A stretch of 64,000 nucleotides of DNA from UBA11524 sp963617205 (GTDB lineage Bacteria; Bacillota; Clostridia; Christensenellales; Aristaeellaceae), in contig CAVEOA010000003.1 of assembly GCA_963617205.1 (NCBI GenBank), positions 124,001-188,000 on the forward strand. The letters are read 5' to 3'. Shown piece after piece: positions 41,718-50,974 of the stretch. The position numbers were made by a program, and so were the translations under genes. The first letter of the stretch is position 1. Each line of letters begins with the position of its first letter. The notes beneath the pieces are model-generated. The model made no database searches, was not told the DNA's origin, and saw only the letters and a list, made by a program, of their open reading frames with translations.

Positions 41718-43604
41718 GTGAAGAAGCTCTTCTCCATGCTGCTCGCGATGGCGCTGCTGCTGACGGCGCTGCCGCTCGCGATGGCAGCCGACCTGACCGA
41801 CGAAGAGATGGCGGCCATCGAGACGCAGTCTCAGAAGAAGAAGGCCAACGTCATCATCACCAACGACGGCGAATGCGATGACATGGACTCCATGCTCCGC
41901 TACCTCAATTACGCCAACGAGTTCAACACCAAGGCCATCATCATCTGCTCCTCGTCCTATCACTGGACCGGCGGCACGATCATCGACCCTGCGACGCACG
42001 AGCCCGCGAAGTACGATCCTGATGTGCACGGTCCGACCGAGCCCTACGAGACCGAGCAGCGCGGCCAGACCGTGACCGTCACGCCTGACGTCACCCCGTT
42101 CGAGTACACCTCCCCCACAACCGGCGAAACCTACCTCGCCCTGCACTACAAGCAGAGCCGCTGGACAGGTCTGAACTGGTACAACGCGTTCCTCAACGGC
42201 TACGAGGAATCCTACGAGAACCTCTCCAGCTATGACGATTCCTATCCGATGCCCGAATACCTCCGTTCCATCACCTATGTCGGCAACATCAAGTACAAGG
42301 GCGAAATGCTCGAGGAAACCGAGGGCTCTCTCGCGCTGGAGGAGCTGCTGCTGAACAACGAGGACGGCGAGCCGCTGTACGTGCTCCTCTGGGGCGGCTG
42401 CAACACGCTGGCGCGCGCCCTCAAGTCCATCGAAGAGGACTACAAGGATACCGACCAGTGGGAAGCGATCTACAACAAGATCTGCTCCGAGGTCGTGTTC
42501 TACATGATCCTCAATCAGGACAACACCTACGCCGATTACATCTCCGTCAACTGGGCGGACACGAAGTTCGTCCACAACTCCGGTCAGTTCTGGTCCTTCG
42601 CCTACGCGAAGAGCCGCACTCCGAACGAGTACTATGACCAGGTGTTCGGCACCGAATGGTCTGACACCATCGTCAACATCGGCTCTCCGCTGCTGAGCAT
42701 GTACCTGCTCAACGGCACCGGCTGGGAGCTCCGCCACATCGGCGTGAAGGCTGACTTCAACGAGAACAACATCTTCTACACCTGGAAGAACGCCGAGGAC
42801 ACGCAGGCCTTCTTCGACCCGACCGTCAACGCGCTGAACGCCTATGCCGATGACGAAGCGATCATCGAAACATGGGGCGAGAACGAGAACCGCGGCAACG
42901 CGATGCCTGTGCATGAGGATTGCCCGGACGGCGTCTGCTGGAACGAGGACGGCACCGCCAAGTCGAACTACACCGTGGGTGAAGATGGCTATTTCATCTC
43001 CGAGGGCGACTCTCCCTCCTTCTTCTACCTGCTCAGCAACGGTCTGCGCAGCAACGAGGATCCCACCTATGGCGGCTGGGGCGGACGCTTCGTCAAGGAA
43101 AGCGACACCTACTGGACGGACAGCGGCTGTGAGGACTACAACCCCTACGGCGTGAAGTCCGGCTGGGGCAGCAGCGAAGCCGGCGACCCCGGCATGGATG
43201 CCAACTACACCCAGACCCGCTGGTTCCCGGACATTCAGGCGGATTTCACCGCGCGTGCGCAGTGGACCGTCACCAAGGACGGCAACCTTGCCCCCAAGAG
43301 CGCTGTCATGAACGGTCTTGACCTGACGGCCTCCGCCGGCGAGACGCTTGAGCTCAAGGGCGTTGCCTACGACCCGAACGGCGACAACCTCTCCTACGCC
43401 TGGTGGCAGTATTTCGAAGCTGACACCTATGACGGCGAAGCGGACGGCAGTCTGACCATGTCCGGCACCGAGGATGCGACCCTGACGGTCACCATCCCTG
43501 CGGATGCCGAGGCAGGCGAGACCATCCATCTCATCTTCGAGGCGAAGGACGACAACGCCACGCCCATGAAGACCTACAAGCGCGTCATCATTACCGTGCA
43601 GTAA
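41718..43604 (+). CDS. Secreted DUF1593 (nucleoside-hydrolase-like) protein 2
   Basis: 628 residues, paralogue of the preceding protein. GTG 41718 with AAAGGGG nine bases upstream; signal peptide 1-24 (MLLAMALLLTALPLAMA). The motif TNDGECDDMDSM (48-59) matches the first protein's Asp cluster; LLWGGCNTLARALKSIEEDY is the second shared block. It carries two inserts absent from protein 1, near residues 85-125 and 390-430. The C-terminal Ig-like domain again reads GVAYDPNGDNLSYAWWQY. Duplicate copies imply either different substrates or surface sites. No sorting signal or membrane anchor is visible. Confidence 0.82.
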   Translation: MKKLFSMLLAMALLLTALPLAMAADLTDEEMAAIETQSQKKKANVIITNDGECDDMDSMLRYLNYANEFNTKAIIICSSSYHWTGGTIIDPATHEPAKYDPDVHGPTEPYETEQRGQTVTVTPDVTPFEYTSPTTGETYLALHYKQSRWTGLNWYNAFLNGYEESYENLSSYDDSYPMPEYLRSITYVGNIKYKGEMLEETEGSLALEELLLNNEDGEPLYVLLWGGCNTLARALKSIEEDYKDTDQWEAIYNKICSEVVFYMILNQDNTYADYISVNWADTKFVHNSGQFWSFAYAKSRTPNEYYDQVFGTEWSDTIVNIGSPLLSMYLLNGTGWELRHIGVKADFNENNIFYTWKNAEDTQAFFDPTVNALNAYADDEAIIETWGENENRGNAMPVHEDCPDGVCWNEDGTAKSNYTVGEDGYFISEGDSPSFFYLLSNGLRSNEDPTYGGWGGRFVKESDTYWTDSGCEDYNPYGVKSGWGSSEAGDPGMDANYTQTRWFPDIQADFTARAQWTVTKDGNLAPKSAVMNGLDLTASAGETLELKGVAYDPNGDNLSYAWWQYFEADTYDGEADGSLTMSGTEDATLTVTIPADAEAGETIHLIFEAKDDNATPMKTYKRVIITVQ

Positions 43605-43615
43605 TCAACCCCGCA

Positions 43616-43652
43616 GAGACCCATCGGATGCTTGTCCGGCGGGTCTCTTTTC
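43616..43652 (+). terminator. Terminator after the second DUF1593 gene
   Basis: GAGACCC (43616-43622) with GGGTCTC (43641-43647), inner CGGA/TCCG, then TTTT. Confidence 0.88.
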
Positions 43653-43928
43653 TGTTTCCCGTCAACGCCTTTCCAGCATGACTGCGCTTTTCTCTCCTGC
43701 CATGATATGACTTGCCCACAAAGAACGCATCGTCCTTCATGGCACACGGAAGGTGCGCAGCCGATGCAGGGGCGGCAGGTCACGGTCGTCCGATACAAGG
43801 CGGCTTCCATGCCGGATGCGATTGCAGCCATCGAAGGCTTGCCGGATATAAATCGGGATTTCCGCAAGCAGCAGGGTCTGTCTCAAATCAGCAGGGACGT
43901 CCCGATTCATCGATGCGCCCATCAAAAA

Positions 43929-43976
43929 AGGCACGGATATTCAACCAGCCTTGGTCGATATCCGTGCCGCTTTTTA
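43929..43976. repeat. Bidirectional terminator-like inverted repeat, copy 1
   Basis: GGCACGGATAT (43930-43940) pairs with ATATCCGTGCC (43958-43968); the minus strand continues in TTTTTT and the plus strand in GCTTTTTAATCG, so it can end the Na/Pi transporter transcript. The loop TCAACC...TTGGTCG and the tail AATCGAAAAAG-GTTTTG recur at 62.23 kb. The remaining part of the gap 43653-44063 has short weak frames only and no gene I can support. Confidence 0.8.
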
Positions 43977-44063
43977 ATCGAAAAAGTGTTTTGTGATAAC
44001 CCCTGTCAGGGACAAGCCGTCGTCGTCGCCTCAGATGGCGCAAAGGGCACCTTCAGCATCGCC

Positions 44064-45695
44064 TTAATTGGCAACCGCTGCCTTCGTTGCGGCGGTGGCG
44101 ATGTTCTCCGCATGGTCGCCGATACGCTCGAGGTTCGTCAGCATATCCAGATAAATCATGCCGTTCTTCGCGGAGCACTTATGGTTCTTCAGCCGATCCA
44201 TATGATGCGTGCGGAGCGCTTCCGTCGTTACGTCGATGTTCTCCTCAACGCCCTCGACCTCGTTAATCAGCTTGCAGTCGGTTGCCTGCGCCTTGAAGAG
44301 ATCAAGCGAGCGCTGGAGCTGTGCGCCAACCAGCGTCGACAGGGTGTCAAGCTCCTGAATCGCCTTGGGCGAGAACTTCACGTCGTCCTGCTTCTTGAGC
44401 TGCGCGGCTTCCAGAATGTTCTGGCTGTGGTCGCCGATGCGTTCCATATCGTTGACGACGTGGAACAGCGAGCCGACAAGATGCGCGTCCTTTTCCGGCA
44501 GGTCAAGACCCTTGATATCGACCAGCGTATCTGTAATTTCGCGGTTCAGGAAGTCAAGCACCTCCTCGTTCCGCATCAGTTCCTTTTCCTTTTTCTCATC
44601 GTATGCGCTGAAGCATTCCATCGCAAGCTGGAAATTGGTCTTTGCGATGGCGCCCATGCGCTGCACCTCGTTGAAAATCTGCGTCGCGGCGATGGAGGGC
44701 GTCTTGAGCATGCGGGAGTCGAAATACACGAGCTTCATGCTCTCCGACTGCTTTTCATCGTCGCCCTTGATGATCAGGCAGGCGAGCTTCTCCAGCCACT
44801 TTGCCGCCGGCAGCAGGAGCGCGGTCGTCGTGATGTTGAAGATGATGTGGACGATGGAAATCTGCAGCTTGAGGTTGTCGGGCGAAAGCGCCTCCACCCA
44901 GCGGGCAAGCGGCAGGCAGCACGCGAGGATGACGAAAATCGCCGTGCCGATGACGTTGAAGAGCAGGTGCACCAGTGCGGCGCGCTTTGCCGTGGCATTC
45001 GTGCCGGGGCACGCCAGCAGCGCAGTCACGCACGTGCCGATGTTCTGCCCGAAGAGGATGAAAATCGAGGTGTCCAGCCCGATGAGTCCCTGGGCGGCAA
45101 GCGTCTGCAAAATGCCGATGCTCGCGGCGGAGGACTGCAGAATCGCCGTGATGCCGGCGCCAATCAGCACGCCGACAATCGGATTGCTGATGGACGCGAT
45201 GGCATTGCGGAAGCCCTCGTATTCACGCAGCGGCTCCATGGAGGCGGACATGGCGTCCATGCCGATGAACAGGATGCCCAGACCCATCGAGATGATGCCG
45301 AACTGCTTCGCGGTCTTGTATTTCTCCGGCAGGATGGAAAGCACAAGACCCATGCACGTGAAAATCGCGCCAAAATCAATCTGAACAGACAGCAGCAGCG
45401 ACGTCACCGTTGTGCCGATGTTCGCGCCCATGATGACGCCGATTGCCTGCGTCAGCGAGAGCAGACCGGCATTGACGAAGCCGACGACCATAACGGTTGT
45501 TGCGGAGGAGGACTGCACGAGCGCGGTGATGGCAACGCCCGCGAGCATCGCCAGCACGCGGTTATGCGTAATCATGCCCAGCAGGCGCTTGAGCTTCGTG
45601 CCTGCCGCCTTTTCCAGCGAATCGCTCATCATCTGCATGCCGTACAGGAAGAGCCCCAAGCCGCCGAACAGGGCAAAGACATTCATGATGGTCAT
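44064..45695 (-). CDS. Na/Pi-cotransporter family protein with PhoU-like domain
   Basis: 543 residues from ATG 45695 (GGAGG upstream; the frame is open to 45770). The N-terminal two thirds hold the inverted NaPi-II repeats, each with a QSSSA motif: ALVQSSSATTVMVVGF near residue 60 and AILQSSAASIGILQTLA near 190, plus GANIGTTVTSLLLS and GQNIGTCVTALLA. The C-terminal 200 residues are a helical PhoU-like domain (LVGSLFHVVNDMERIGDHSQN; MLTNLERIGDHAENIA) with the E/D-xx-D metal-binding pattern. It imports phosphate with sodium; the PhoU part may sense or gate. Confidence 0.9.
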   Translation of the reverse strand: MTIMNVFALFGGLGLFLYGMQMMSDSLEKAAGTKLKRLLGMITHNRVLAMLAGVAITALVQSSSATTVMVVGFVNAGLLSLTQAIGVIMGANIGTTVTSLLLSVQIDFGAIFTCMGLVLSILPEKYKTAKQFGIISMGLGILFIGMDAMSASMEPLREYEGFRNAIASISNPIVGVLIGAGITAILQSSAASIGILQTLAAQGLIGLDTSIFILFGQNIGTCVTALLACPGTNATAKRAALVHLLFNVIGTAIFVILACCLPLARWVEALSPDNLKLQISIVHIIFNITTTALLLPAAKWLEKLACLIIKGDDEKQSESMKLVYFDSRMLKTPSIAATQIFNEVQRMGAIAKTNFQLAMECFSAYDEKKEKELMRNEEVLDFLNREITDTLVDIKGLDLPEKDAHLVGSLFHVVNDMERIGDHSQNILEAAQLKKQDDVKFSPKAIQELDTLSTLVGAQLQRSLDLFKAQATDCKLINEVEGVEENIDVTTEALRTHHMDRLKNHKCSAKNGMIYLDMLTNLERIGDHAENIATAATKAAVAN

Positions 45696-45852
45696 GGTTA
45701 TTCGTTTCCTCCAGTGAAGGCTGCCTGCATCGGTCAGCCCGTCTGTCCGCCGCAGAAAAATCACATACACAAATACTTTACCACATCTTCATCTGCTTTT
45801 CAACCGAATTTTACGTGAAAAAACGATCGATATGCCATAAAATTATCAACCA

Positions 45853-45895
45853 AAACAGGGAGCAGCTCAGGTTGAACCGCTCCCTGTTTCTTTTC
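45853..45895 (-). terminator. Terminator of the DUF2798 gene
   Basis: AAACAGGGAGC pairs with GCTCCCTGTTT, with TTTT on the plus side and weaker T content on the minus side; a stop for the minus-strand transcript. Confidence 0.75.
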
Positions 45896-45897
45896 AG

Positions 45898-46359
45898 TTA
45901 CGCCTTCACGCGGAACGCCGTGCGGAAAAGCTTCCTTGCCAGCGGTCCCACCGCCATCAGCTGCACGGGCAGCGCCATGATGAAGTTCCTGCAGTAGCAG
46001 GTCAGGTAATCCGGGATGAAATTCGCCGTGAAGCCGTATCCGTGCCATACGCCGAGGATGCTCGCCAGCGCGACCTGACAAATCACCGTGAACGTCTGGA
46101 TGGCGAGGATGATTGCAATCGGGCGATCGGTCGGCTTCACGACCCTGAACGCCAGCTTCTTGGCAATCGGACCGGAAATGAAGTACGCGCACAGGGCGAT
46201 GAGGACAAATTCGAGCCACATATCGCTCAGGGCGATGAGGAACGTCCCGTTTGTGAAGGAACCCATCGCCATGGCGGTGTTATACACGGTCATGACGTAT
46301 ACCATCATCCACGCGGTGATGGCGGTGAAGAAAACGGACTGCGGCTTTGTCTGGGGCAT
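45898..46359 (-). CDS. DUF2798-family membrane protein
   Basis: 153 residues from ATG 46359 with AAGGAGG (46368-46374). Four membrane helices (ITAWMMVYVMTVYNTAMAMG; LEFVLIALCAYFISG; AIILAIQTFTVICQVALAS; NFIMALPVQLMAVGPLARKL) arranged as two similar hairpins. The C-terminal NFIMALPVQ plus VGPLARKLFR block is the DUF2798 signature. Function is unknown; small transporters are one possibility. The gene stands alone behind a perfect promoter and an attenuator-like leader, which suggests ligand- or stress-controlled expression. Confidence 0.8.
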   Translation of the reverse strand: MPQTKPQSVFFTAITAWMMVYVMTVYNTAMAMGSFTNGTFLIALSDMWLEFVLIALCAYFISGPIAKKLAFRVVKPTDRPIAIILAIQTFTVICQVALASILGVWHGYGFTANFIPDYLTCYCRNFIMALPVQLMAVGPLARKLFRTAFRVKA

Positions 46360-46383
46360 GTTTTTTTCCTCCTTATAGACGCA

Positions 46384-46505
46384 AAAATGCCGCCTCACCG
46401 TCAAGACAGCAGTGAAGCGACATTTTGTGTCATCAAATATTCAGGATTCATCGGCTTTCCCGGATGAACCGTGCCTATTATAGAACAATTCGGGCAATTT
46501 GTCAA
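46384..46505 (-). promoter_or_regulatory. Consensus promoter and attenuator-like leader of the DUF2798 gene
   Basis: Minus strand TTGACA (46500-46505), 17 bases, TATAAT (46477-46482), start near 46470. The leader opens with GGTTCATC/GATGAATCC (46444-46470), then a 15-bp stem, AAAATGTCGCTTCAC with GTGAGGCGGCATTTT (46384-46426, two mismatches), followed by TTTTTG nine bases before the RBS. This has the form of a riboswitch or attenuator. I do not recognise the class. Confidence 0.6.
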
Positions 46506-46547
46506 TCCGATTTTCGCCTGCCCGAAGGGAGCAAGAGGCGAATCCGC

Positions 46548-49500
46548 TTACAGGTTCTTCTTTGCCGCGGAGAGCATCAGCTTGACGCGGTTCAGCTGGT
46601 TGACCTCGCTGGCGCCGGGGTCGAAGTCAACCGCGCAGATATTGGCCTGCGGATAGGTCTTGCGCAGCTTCTTGATGACGCCCTTGCCGACGACGTGGTT
46701 CGGCAGGCACGCGAAGGGCTGAATGCAGATGATGTTCGGCACGCCCGTGCAGAGCAGCTCAGCCATTTCGCCGGTCAGGAACCAGCCCTCGCCGTATTGG
46801 TTGCCCAGCGACAGCAGCGGCTCGGCAAGGTCGGCAATCTGCTCAATCGGCATGGGCGGCTCGAAGCGCTTTGAGGCTGCAAGCGCCTTGAGCGCAGGTC
46901 GGCGGAGCATGCGGATGCCCTTCACGCCGAAAATCGCGTATGCCTCGCTTGTCCAGCCCTTGCCAAGGTACTCGTGCTTGAATTTGCCGTTATAGACGGA
47001 ATAGTTCATGAAGTCCATCAGGTCAGGCACAACCGCCTCGGCGCCCTCTGCTTCCAGCAGGTCAACGAGATGGTTGTTTGCCACCGGCATGTACTTGACG
47101 AGGATTTCGCCGACGATGCCCACACGCGGCTTTTTCATGTCCTCATGGATGGGCAGCGTATCGAAAGCGTTCACCATCTGGCGGCAGACCTCGCCGTAAT
47201 GCCCGTTGCCGTTCACGAGGAAGTCGATGCACTTCTCCGACCACTCCTCGGCTAAGCGGTTCGCGCTGCCCTCCTCCAGCTCATACGGGCGGACGCGGTA
47301 CAGGCAGCGCATCAGCAGGTCGCCCAGCACGATGGACTGCGCCGCGCCGAGCAGCATCGGCACCGAGAAGCGGAAGCCCGGATTCGTCTCCATACCGTTG
47401 GCGTTGACAGAAATGACGGGGATGTGTCCGAGATTTGCCTTCTCCAGCGCGCGGCGGATGAACCCGACGTAGTTGCTTGCACGGCAGCAGCCGCCGGTCT
47501 GCGTCATGGCCAGCGCAAGGCGGTTCGTGTCGTACTTGCCGGACAGCACCGCCTCCATCATCTGCCCGACGGTGATGATGGACGGATAGCACGCATCGTT
47601 GTTGACGAAGCGCAGACCCGTATCGATGGCGGATCGCGAATCGTTTTGCAGCATGACGATGTGGTAGCCGCCCTTTTCCATGACCGGCTGAAGCAGGCGG
47701 AAGTGAATGGGCGACATGTTCGGCGCAAGAATGGTGTAGCCCTCGCGCTGCATGTCACGCGTGTATTCGACGCGGTGATACGCGGCGGAGCAGGGATGGA
47801 CAGTCATGTGCTGCTTTTCGCGCTGACCCATCGCCGCAAGGAGCGACCGCACGCGGATTCGCGCCGCGCCGAGCGAGTTGACCTCGTCAATCTTGATGAG
47901 CGTATACAGCTTGCCGCTCTTTTCGAGGATTTCCGACACCTGATCGGTCGTGACGGCATCGAGCCCGCAGCCGAAGGAATTCAGCTGAATCAGCTCCAAA
48001 TCGTTCCGTTTGGCTACAAACTGCGCCGCACGGTACAGCCGGGAGTGATACACCCACTGGTCGCTCACGCGCAGGGGATGCTCCGCCTCGAAATCATCCG
48101 GCAGACAGTCCTCCGTCAGCACCGCAAGGTTGTAGGACGCAATCATCTCCGGCATCCCGTGGTTGATTTCCGGATCGACATGATACGGGCGTCCGGCAAG
48201 GACAATGCCCTTTCTGCCATGCTCCGCCATCCAGTCGAGCGCCCTTTTGCCCTCCGCACGGACATCCGCCTTCGCGGCACGCTGCGCCTCCCAGCCCTCA
48301 TGCACCGCTGCGCGCACGTCTTTTTCCTGAATCTGGTACGCTTCGCGGAAGAAGCGCACGAGATTGTCCGCGGCGACCCTTTCGCTCGTCAGCGCAAGGA
48401 AGGGCTTGAGCATCCGCACGCGCCCCTCGGTGACGTCCTCGACGTTGTTGGCAATGTTCTCCGGATTGGCGATGACCATTGGGCAGTTGAAGTGATTCTG
48501 GGTGTGCATGTCCTCCTGATGCTCATAGAACACGCTCGGGTAGAAGATGGTCTTGATTCCCGCGTCAATCAGCCACTGCACATGCCCGTGCGCGAGCTTC
48601 GCCGGATAGCACTCGCTCTCCGACGGGATGGATTCCATGCCCTTTTCGTACACGGCGCGGCTCGACACGGGCGACAGCACAACGCGGAAGCCGAGCTTTT
48701 TGAGCATCGCTGCCCAGAAGGGGTAGTTTTCGTACATGTTCAGCACACGCGGAATGCCAAGCTCGCCGCGCGGCGCTTTTTCAGCCTCCAACGGCTCAAC
48801 ATCGAACATCCGCTTGAGCTTGTATGCCATGATGTTCGGCGCCTTGTCGCCCTTGACGGTCTGCCCGAGCCCTTTTTCGCAGCGGTTGCCGGTGATGTGC
48901 CGCCTTCCGCCGGGGAAGAGGCTGACGGTCAGCATACAGTGGTTCGTGCAGCCCTGACAGCGTGCCGTGCGCGTCTGCCAGCGCAGGTCAAGCATCTCCT
49001 GAAACGGCAGGGCGCTCGACCGGTGCTCGCCGGCAACGTCCGCATCGTGCTCACGGGCGATCAGCGCCGCGCCGAACGCGCCCATCATGCCGGAAATGTC
49101 CGGGCAGATGACCTCAACGCCCGCAAGCTGCTCAAACGCGCGAAGCACTGCCTTGTTGTGGAAGGTGCCTCCCTGCACGACGATGTGCGCGCCGAGCTCC
49201 TTCGGGTCGGAGAGCTTGATGACCTTGAACAGCGCATTCTTGATGACCGAGCAGGCAAGTCCGGCGCTGATGTCCTGAATGGATGCGCCCTGCTTCTGCG
49301 CCTGCTTGACGTTGGAGTTCATAAACACGGTGCAGCGCGTGCCGAGGTCGACCGGTTCGGGTGCGAACAGCGCCTCCGCCGCGAAGCCCTCCGCCGTGTA
49401 GCCCATGGAATTTGCGAAATTCTCCAGAAAGCTGCCGCAGCCGGAGGAGCACGCCTCGTTGAGCTGAATCGTATCGACGGAGCCGTTCTTGAGCTTGATG

Positions 49501-50795
49501 CACTTCATGTCCTGACCGCCGATGTCCAGCACGCAGTCGACCTTCGGGTCGAAGAATGATGCAGCGGTGCAGTGCGCGATGGTTTCGACCTCGCCGTCAT
49601 CCAGCCGGAAGGCGGACTTGAGCAGTCCCTCGCCGTAGCCGGTGGAGCACGAGCGCGCAATGTACGCCTTCTCCGGCATCCTGTCCATCAGCTCGCGCAT
49701 GGCGATCCGCGCCGTTTCGATCGGGCTGCCGGAATTGCCGGCATAGAAGCTGTACAGCAGCTCGCCCTTTTCGCCGATGAGGACGACCTTTGTCGTGGTG
49801 GAGCCGGCATCGATGCCGAGATAGCATTTGCCTTCATACGTGGACAGGTCGCCGCGCTGCACCTTCGCCTGCGCATGCCGGTTGACAAATTCGGCGTACT
49901 CCTCCTGATTGGCAAAGAGCGGCGGCAGGTGCTTCAGCCCGAAGGTCAGCATCACGCCATTTTGAAGGCGCTCCAGCAGGCTGTCCATCGGGACGGCGCC
50001 GTCCTCACCTTCTGCAAGGGCTGCCATGGCGGCGCCTGTCGCGGCGAACAGGTGCGAATTTTCCGGCACAATCGCAGTTTCATCCGTCAGATGCAGCGTG
50101 CGGATAAACGCCCTGCGCAGCTCCGACAGGAAGTGAAGCGGTCCGCCCAGAAACGCCACATGTCCGCGGATGGGCTTGCCGCACGCGAGCCCGGAAATCG
50201 TCTGGTTGACAACCGCCTGAAAGATGGATGCCGCAAGGTCCTCCCGCGCCGCGCCCTCGTTAATCAGCGGCTGAATATCGCTCTTGGCGAACACGCCGCA
50301 GCGCGCCGCGATGGGGTACAGCTCCTCATAGCTCTTCGCCAGCTCATTAAGCCCCTGCGCGTCCGTCTTGAGCAGTGCCGCCATCTGGTCGATAAACGAG
50401 CCCGTGCCGCCTGCGCAGACGCCGTTCATGCGCTCCTCAAGTCCGCCGGTGAAATAAATAATTTTCGCGTCCTCGCCGCCCAGCTCAATGGCGACATCCG
50501 TCTGCGGCGCATCATGCTGCAGCGCATCCGCCACAGCCACAACCTCCTGCACGAAGCCGACGTGCAGCGCGTCCGCCAGCGAAATCGCGCCAGAGCCGGT
50601 CATGCGCACCTGCACGCGGCACGCGCCGAGCTTTTCACGGGCGGCACGCATCATATCGGCGAGCGTCTCCTGCGTATGCGCGCAGTGGCGGCGGTATTCG
50701 CCCCAGAGCATCTTTCCGTCACGGTCGAGCAGCACCAGCTTGACGGTGGTCGATCCGATATCGATTCCTGCATAATAACAAGGTTTTGTTTCCAT
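46548..50795 (-). CDS. 2-hydroxyacyl-CoA dehydratase activase-type fusion protein
   Basis: 1415 residues from ATG 50795 (GAGG upstream); the frame is open to 50909. Four parts are seen: a BadF/HgdC-type ATPase domain (YAGIDIGSTTVKLVLLD; GGTGSFIDQMA), a second one (CYLGIDAGSTTTKVVLIG; CSSGCGSFLENFA with the Fe-S cysteine), a DUF2229 domain (LGIPRVLNMYENYPFWAAML; SESECYPAKLAHGH) and a C-terminal HgdB-like domain (NNDACYPSIITVGQMMEAVL; GCCRASNYVGFIRRAL). Such giant proteins are common in anaerobic Firmicutes, with unclear substrate. In the classical systems the ATPase passes one electron to a dehydratase. No dehydratase genes lie near. Confidence 0.87.
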   Translation of the reverse strand: METKPCYYAGIDIGSTTVKLVLLDRDGKMLWGEYRRHCAHTQETLADMMRAAREKLGACRVQVRMTGSGAISLADALHVGFVQEVVAVADALQHDAPQTDVAIELGGEDAKIIYFTGGLEERMNGVCAGGTGSFIDQMAALLKTDAQGLNELAKSYEELYPIAARCGVFAKSDIQPLINEGAAREDLAASIFQAVVNQTISGLACGKPIRGHVAFLGGPLHFLSELRRAFIRTLHLTDETAIVPENSHLFAATGAAMAALAEGEDGAVPMDSLLERLQNGVMLTFGLKHLPPLFANQEEYAEFVNRHAQAKVQRGDLSTYEGKCYLGIDAGSTTTKVVLIGEKGELLYSFYAGNSGSPIETARIAMRELMDRMPEKAYIARSCSTGYGEGLLKSAFRLDDGEVETIAHCTAASFFDPKVDCVLDIGGQDMKCIKLKNGSVDTIQLNEACSSGCGSFLENFANSMGYTAEGFAAEALFAPEPVDLGTRCTVFMNSNVKQAQKQGASIQDISAGLACSVIKNALFKVIKLSDPKELGAHIVVQGGTFHNKAVLRAFEQLAGVEVICPDISGMMGAFGAALIAREHDADVAGEHRSSALPFQEMLDLRWQTRTARCQGCTNHCMLTVSLFPGGRRHITGNRCEKGLGQTVKGDKAPNIMAYKLKRMFDVEPLEAEKAPRGELGIPRVLNMYENYPFWAAMLKKLGFRVVLSPVSSRAVYEKGMESIPSESECYPAKLAHGHVQWLIDAGIKTIFYPSVFYEHQEDMHTQNHFNCPMVIANPENIANNVEDVTEGRVRMLKPFLALTSERVAADNLVRFFREAYQIQEKDVRAAVHEGWEAQRAAKADVRAEGKRALDWMAEHGRKGIVLAGRPYHVDPEINHGMPEMIASYNLAVLTEDCLPDDFEAEHPLRVSDQWVYHSRLYRAAQFVAKRNDLELIQLNSFGCGLDAVTTDQVSEILEKSGKLYTLIKIDEVNSLGAARIRVRSLLAAMGQREKQHMTVHPCSAAYHRVEYTRDMQREGYTILAPNMSPIHFRLLQPVMEKGGYHIVMLQNDSRSAIDTGLRFVNNDACYPSIITVGQMMEAVLSGKYDTNRLALAMTQTGGCCRASNYVGFIRRALEKANLGHIPVISVNANGMETNPGFRFSVPMLLGAAQSIVLGDLLMRCLYRVRPYELEEGSANRLAEEWSEKCIDFLVNGNGHYGEVCRQMVNAFDTLPIHEDMKKPRVGIVGEILVKYMPVANNHLVDLLEAEGAEAVVPDLMDFMNYSVYNGKFKHEYLGKGWTSEAYAIFGVKGIRMLRRPALKALAASKRFEPPMPIEQIADLAEPLLSLGNQYGEGWFLTGEMAELLCTGVPNIICIQPFACLPNHVVGKGVIKKLRKTYPQANICAVDFDPGASEVNQLNRVKLMLSAAKKNL

Positions 50796-50974
50796 ACCCA
50801 GTACCTCATCCGCAAGCTGCTTTTCGCCGCCACCTCCGAAAAGCGCCTGCATGGAGTTCGTTTTTTCTTTGATGACTGTCGGTTGACCAGCCGCATTGGG
50901 GATTTGCAAGCCATGCGGAAGGTCTGAACAACCATGATAATTATACTGATTTGCGTGAAGCTTGTCAATGAAAC

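Noticed and set aside
39807..43529. Two long minus-strand frames opposite the DUF1593 genes
   Set aside because: Val/Gly/His-rich shadow translations without starts; the plus-strand genes have signal peptides, RBS and a promoter.
43653..43928. Short frames on both strands after the second DUF1593 gene
   Set aside because: None has an RBS with a recognisable product; possibly a decayed gene, but nothing supports a specific one.
43632..45818. 728-residue frame opposite the Na/Pi transporter
   Set aside because: Antisense shadow; His/Arg-rich composition typical of reverse reading of GC-rich genes.
47424..49559. 711-residue frame opposite the activase-type gene
   Set aside because: Antisense shadow of a conserved multi-domain protein.
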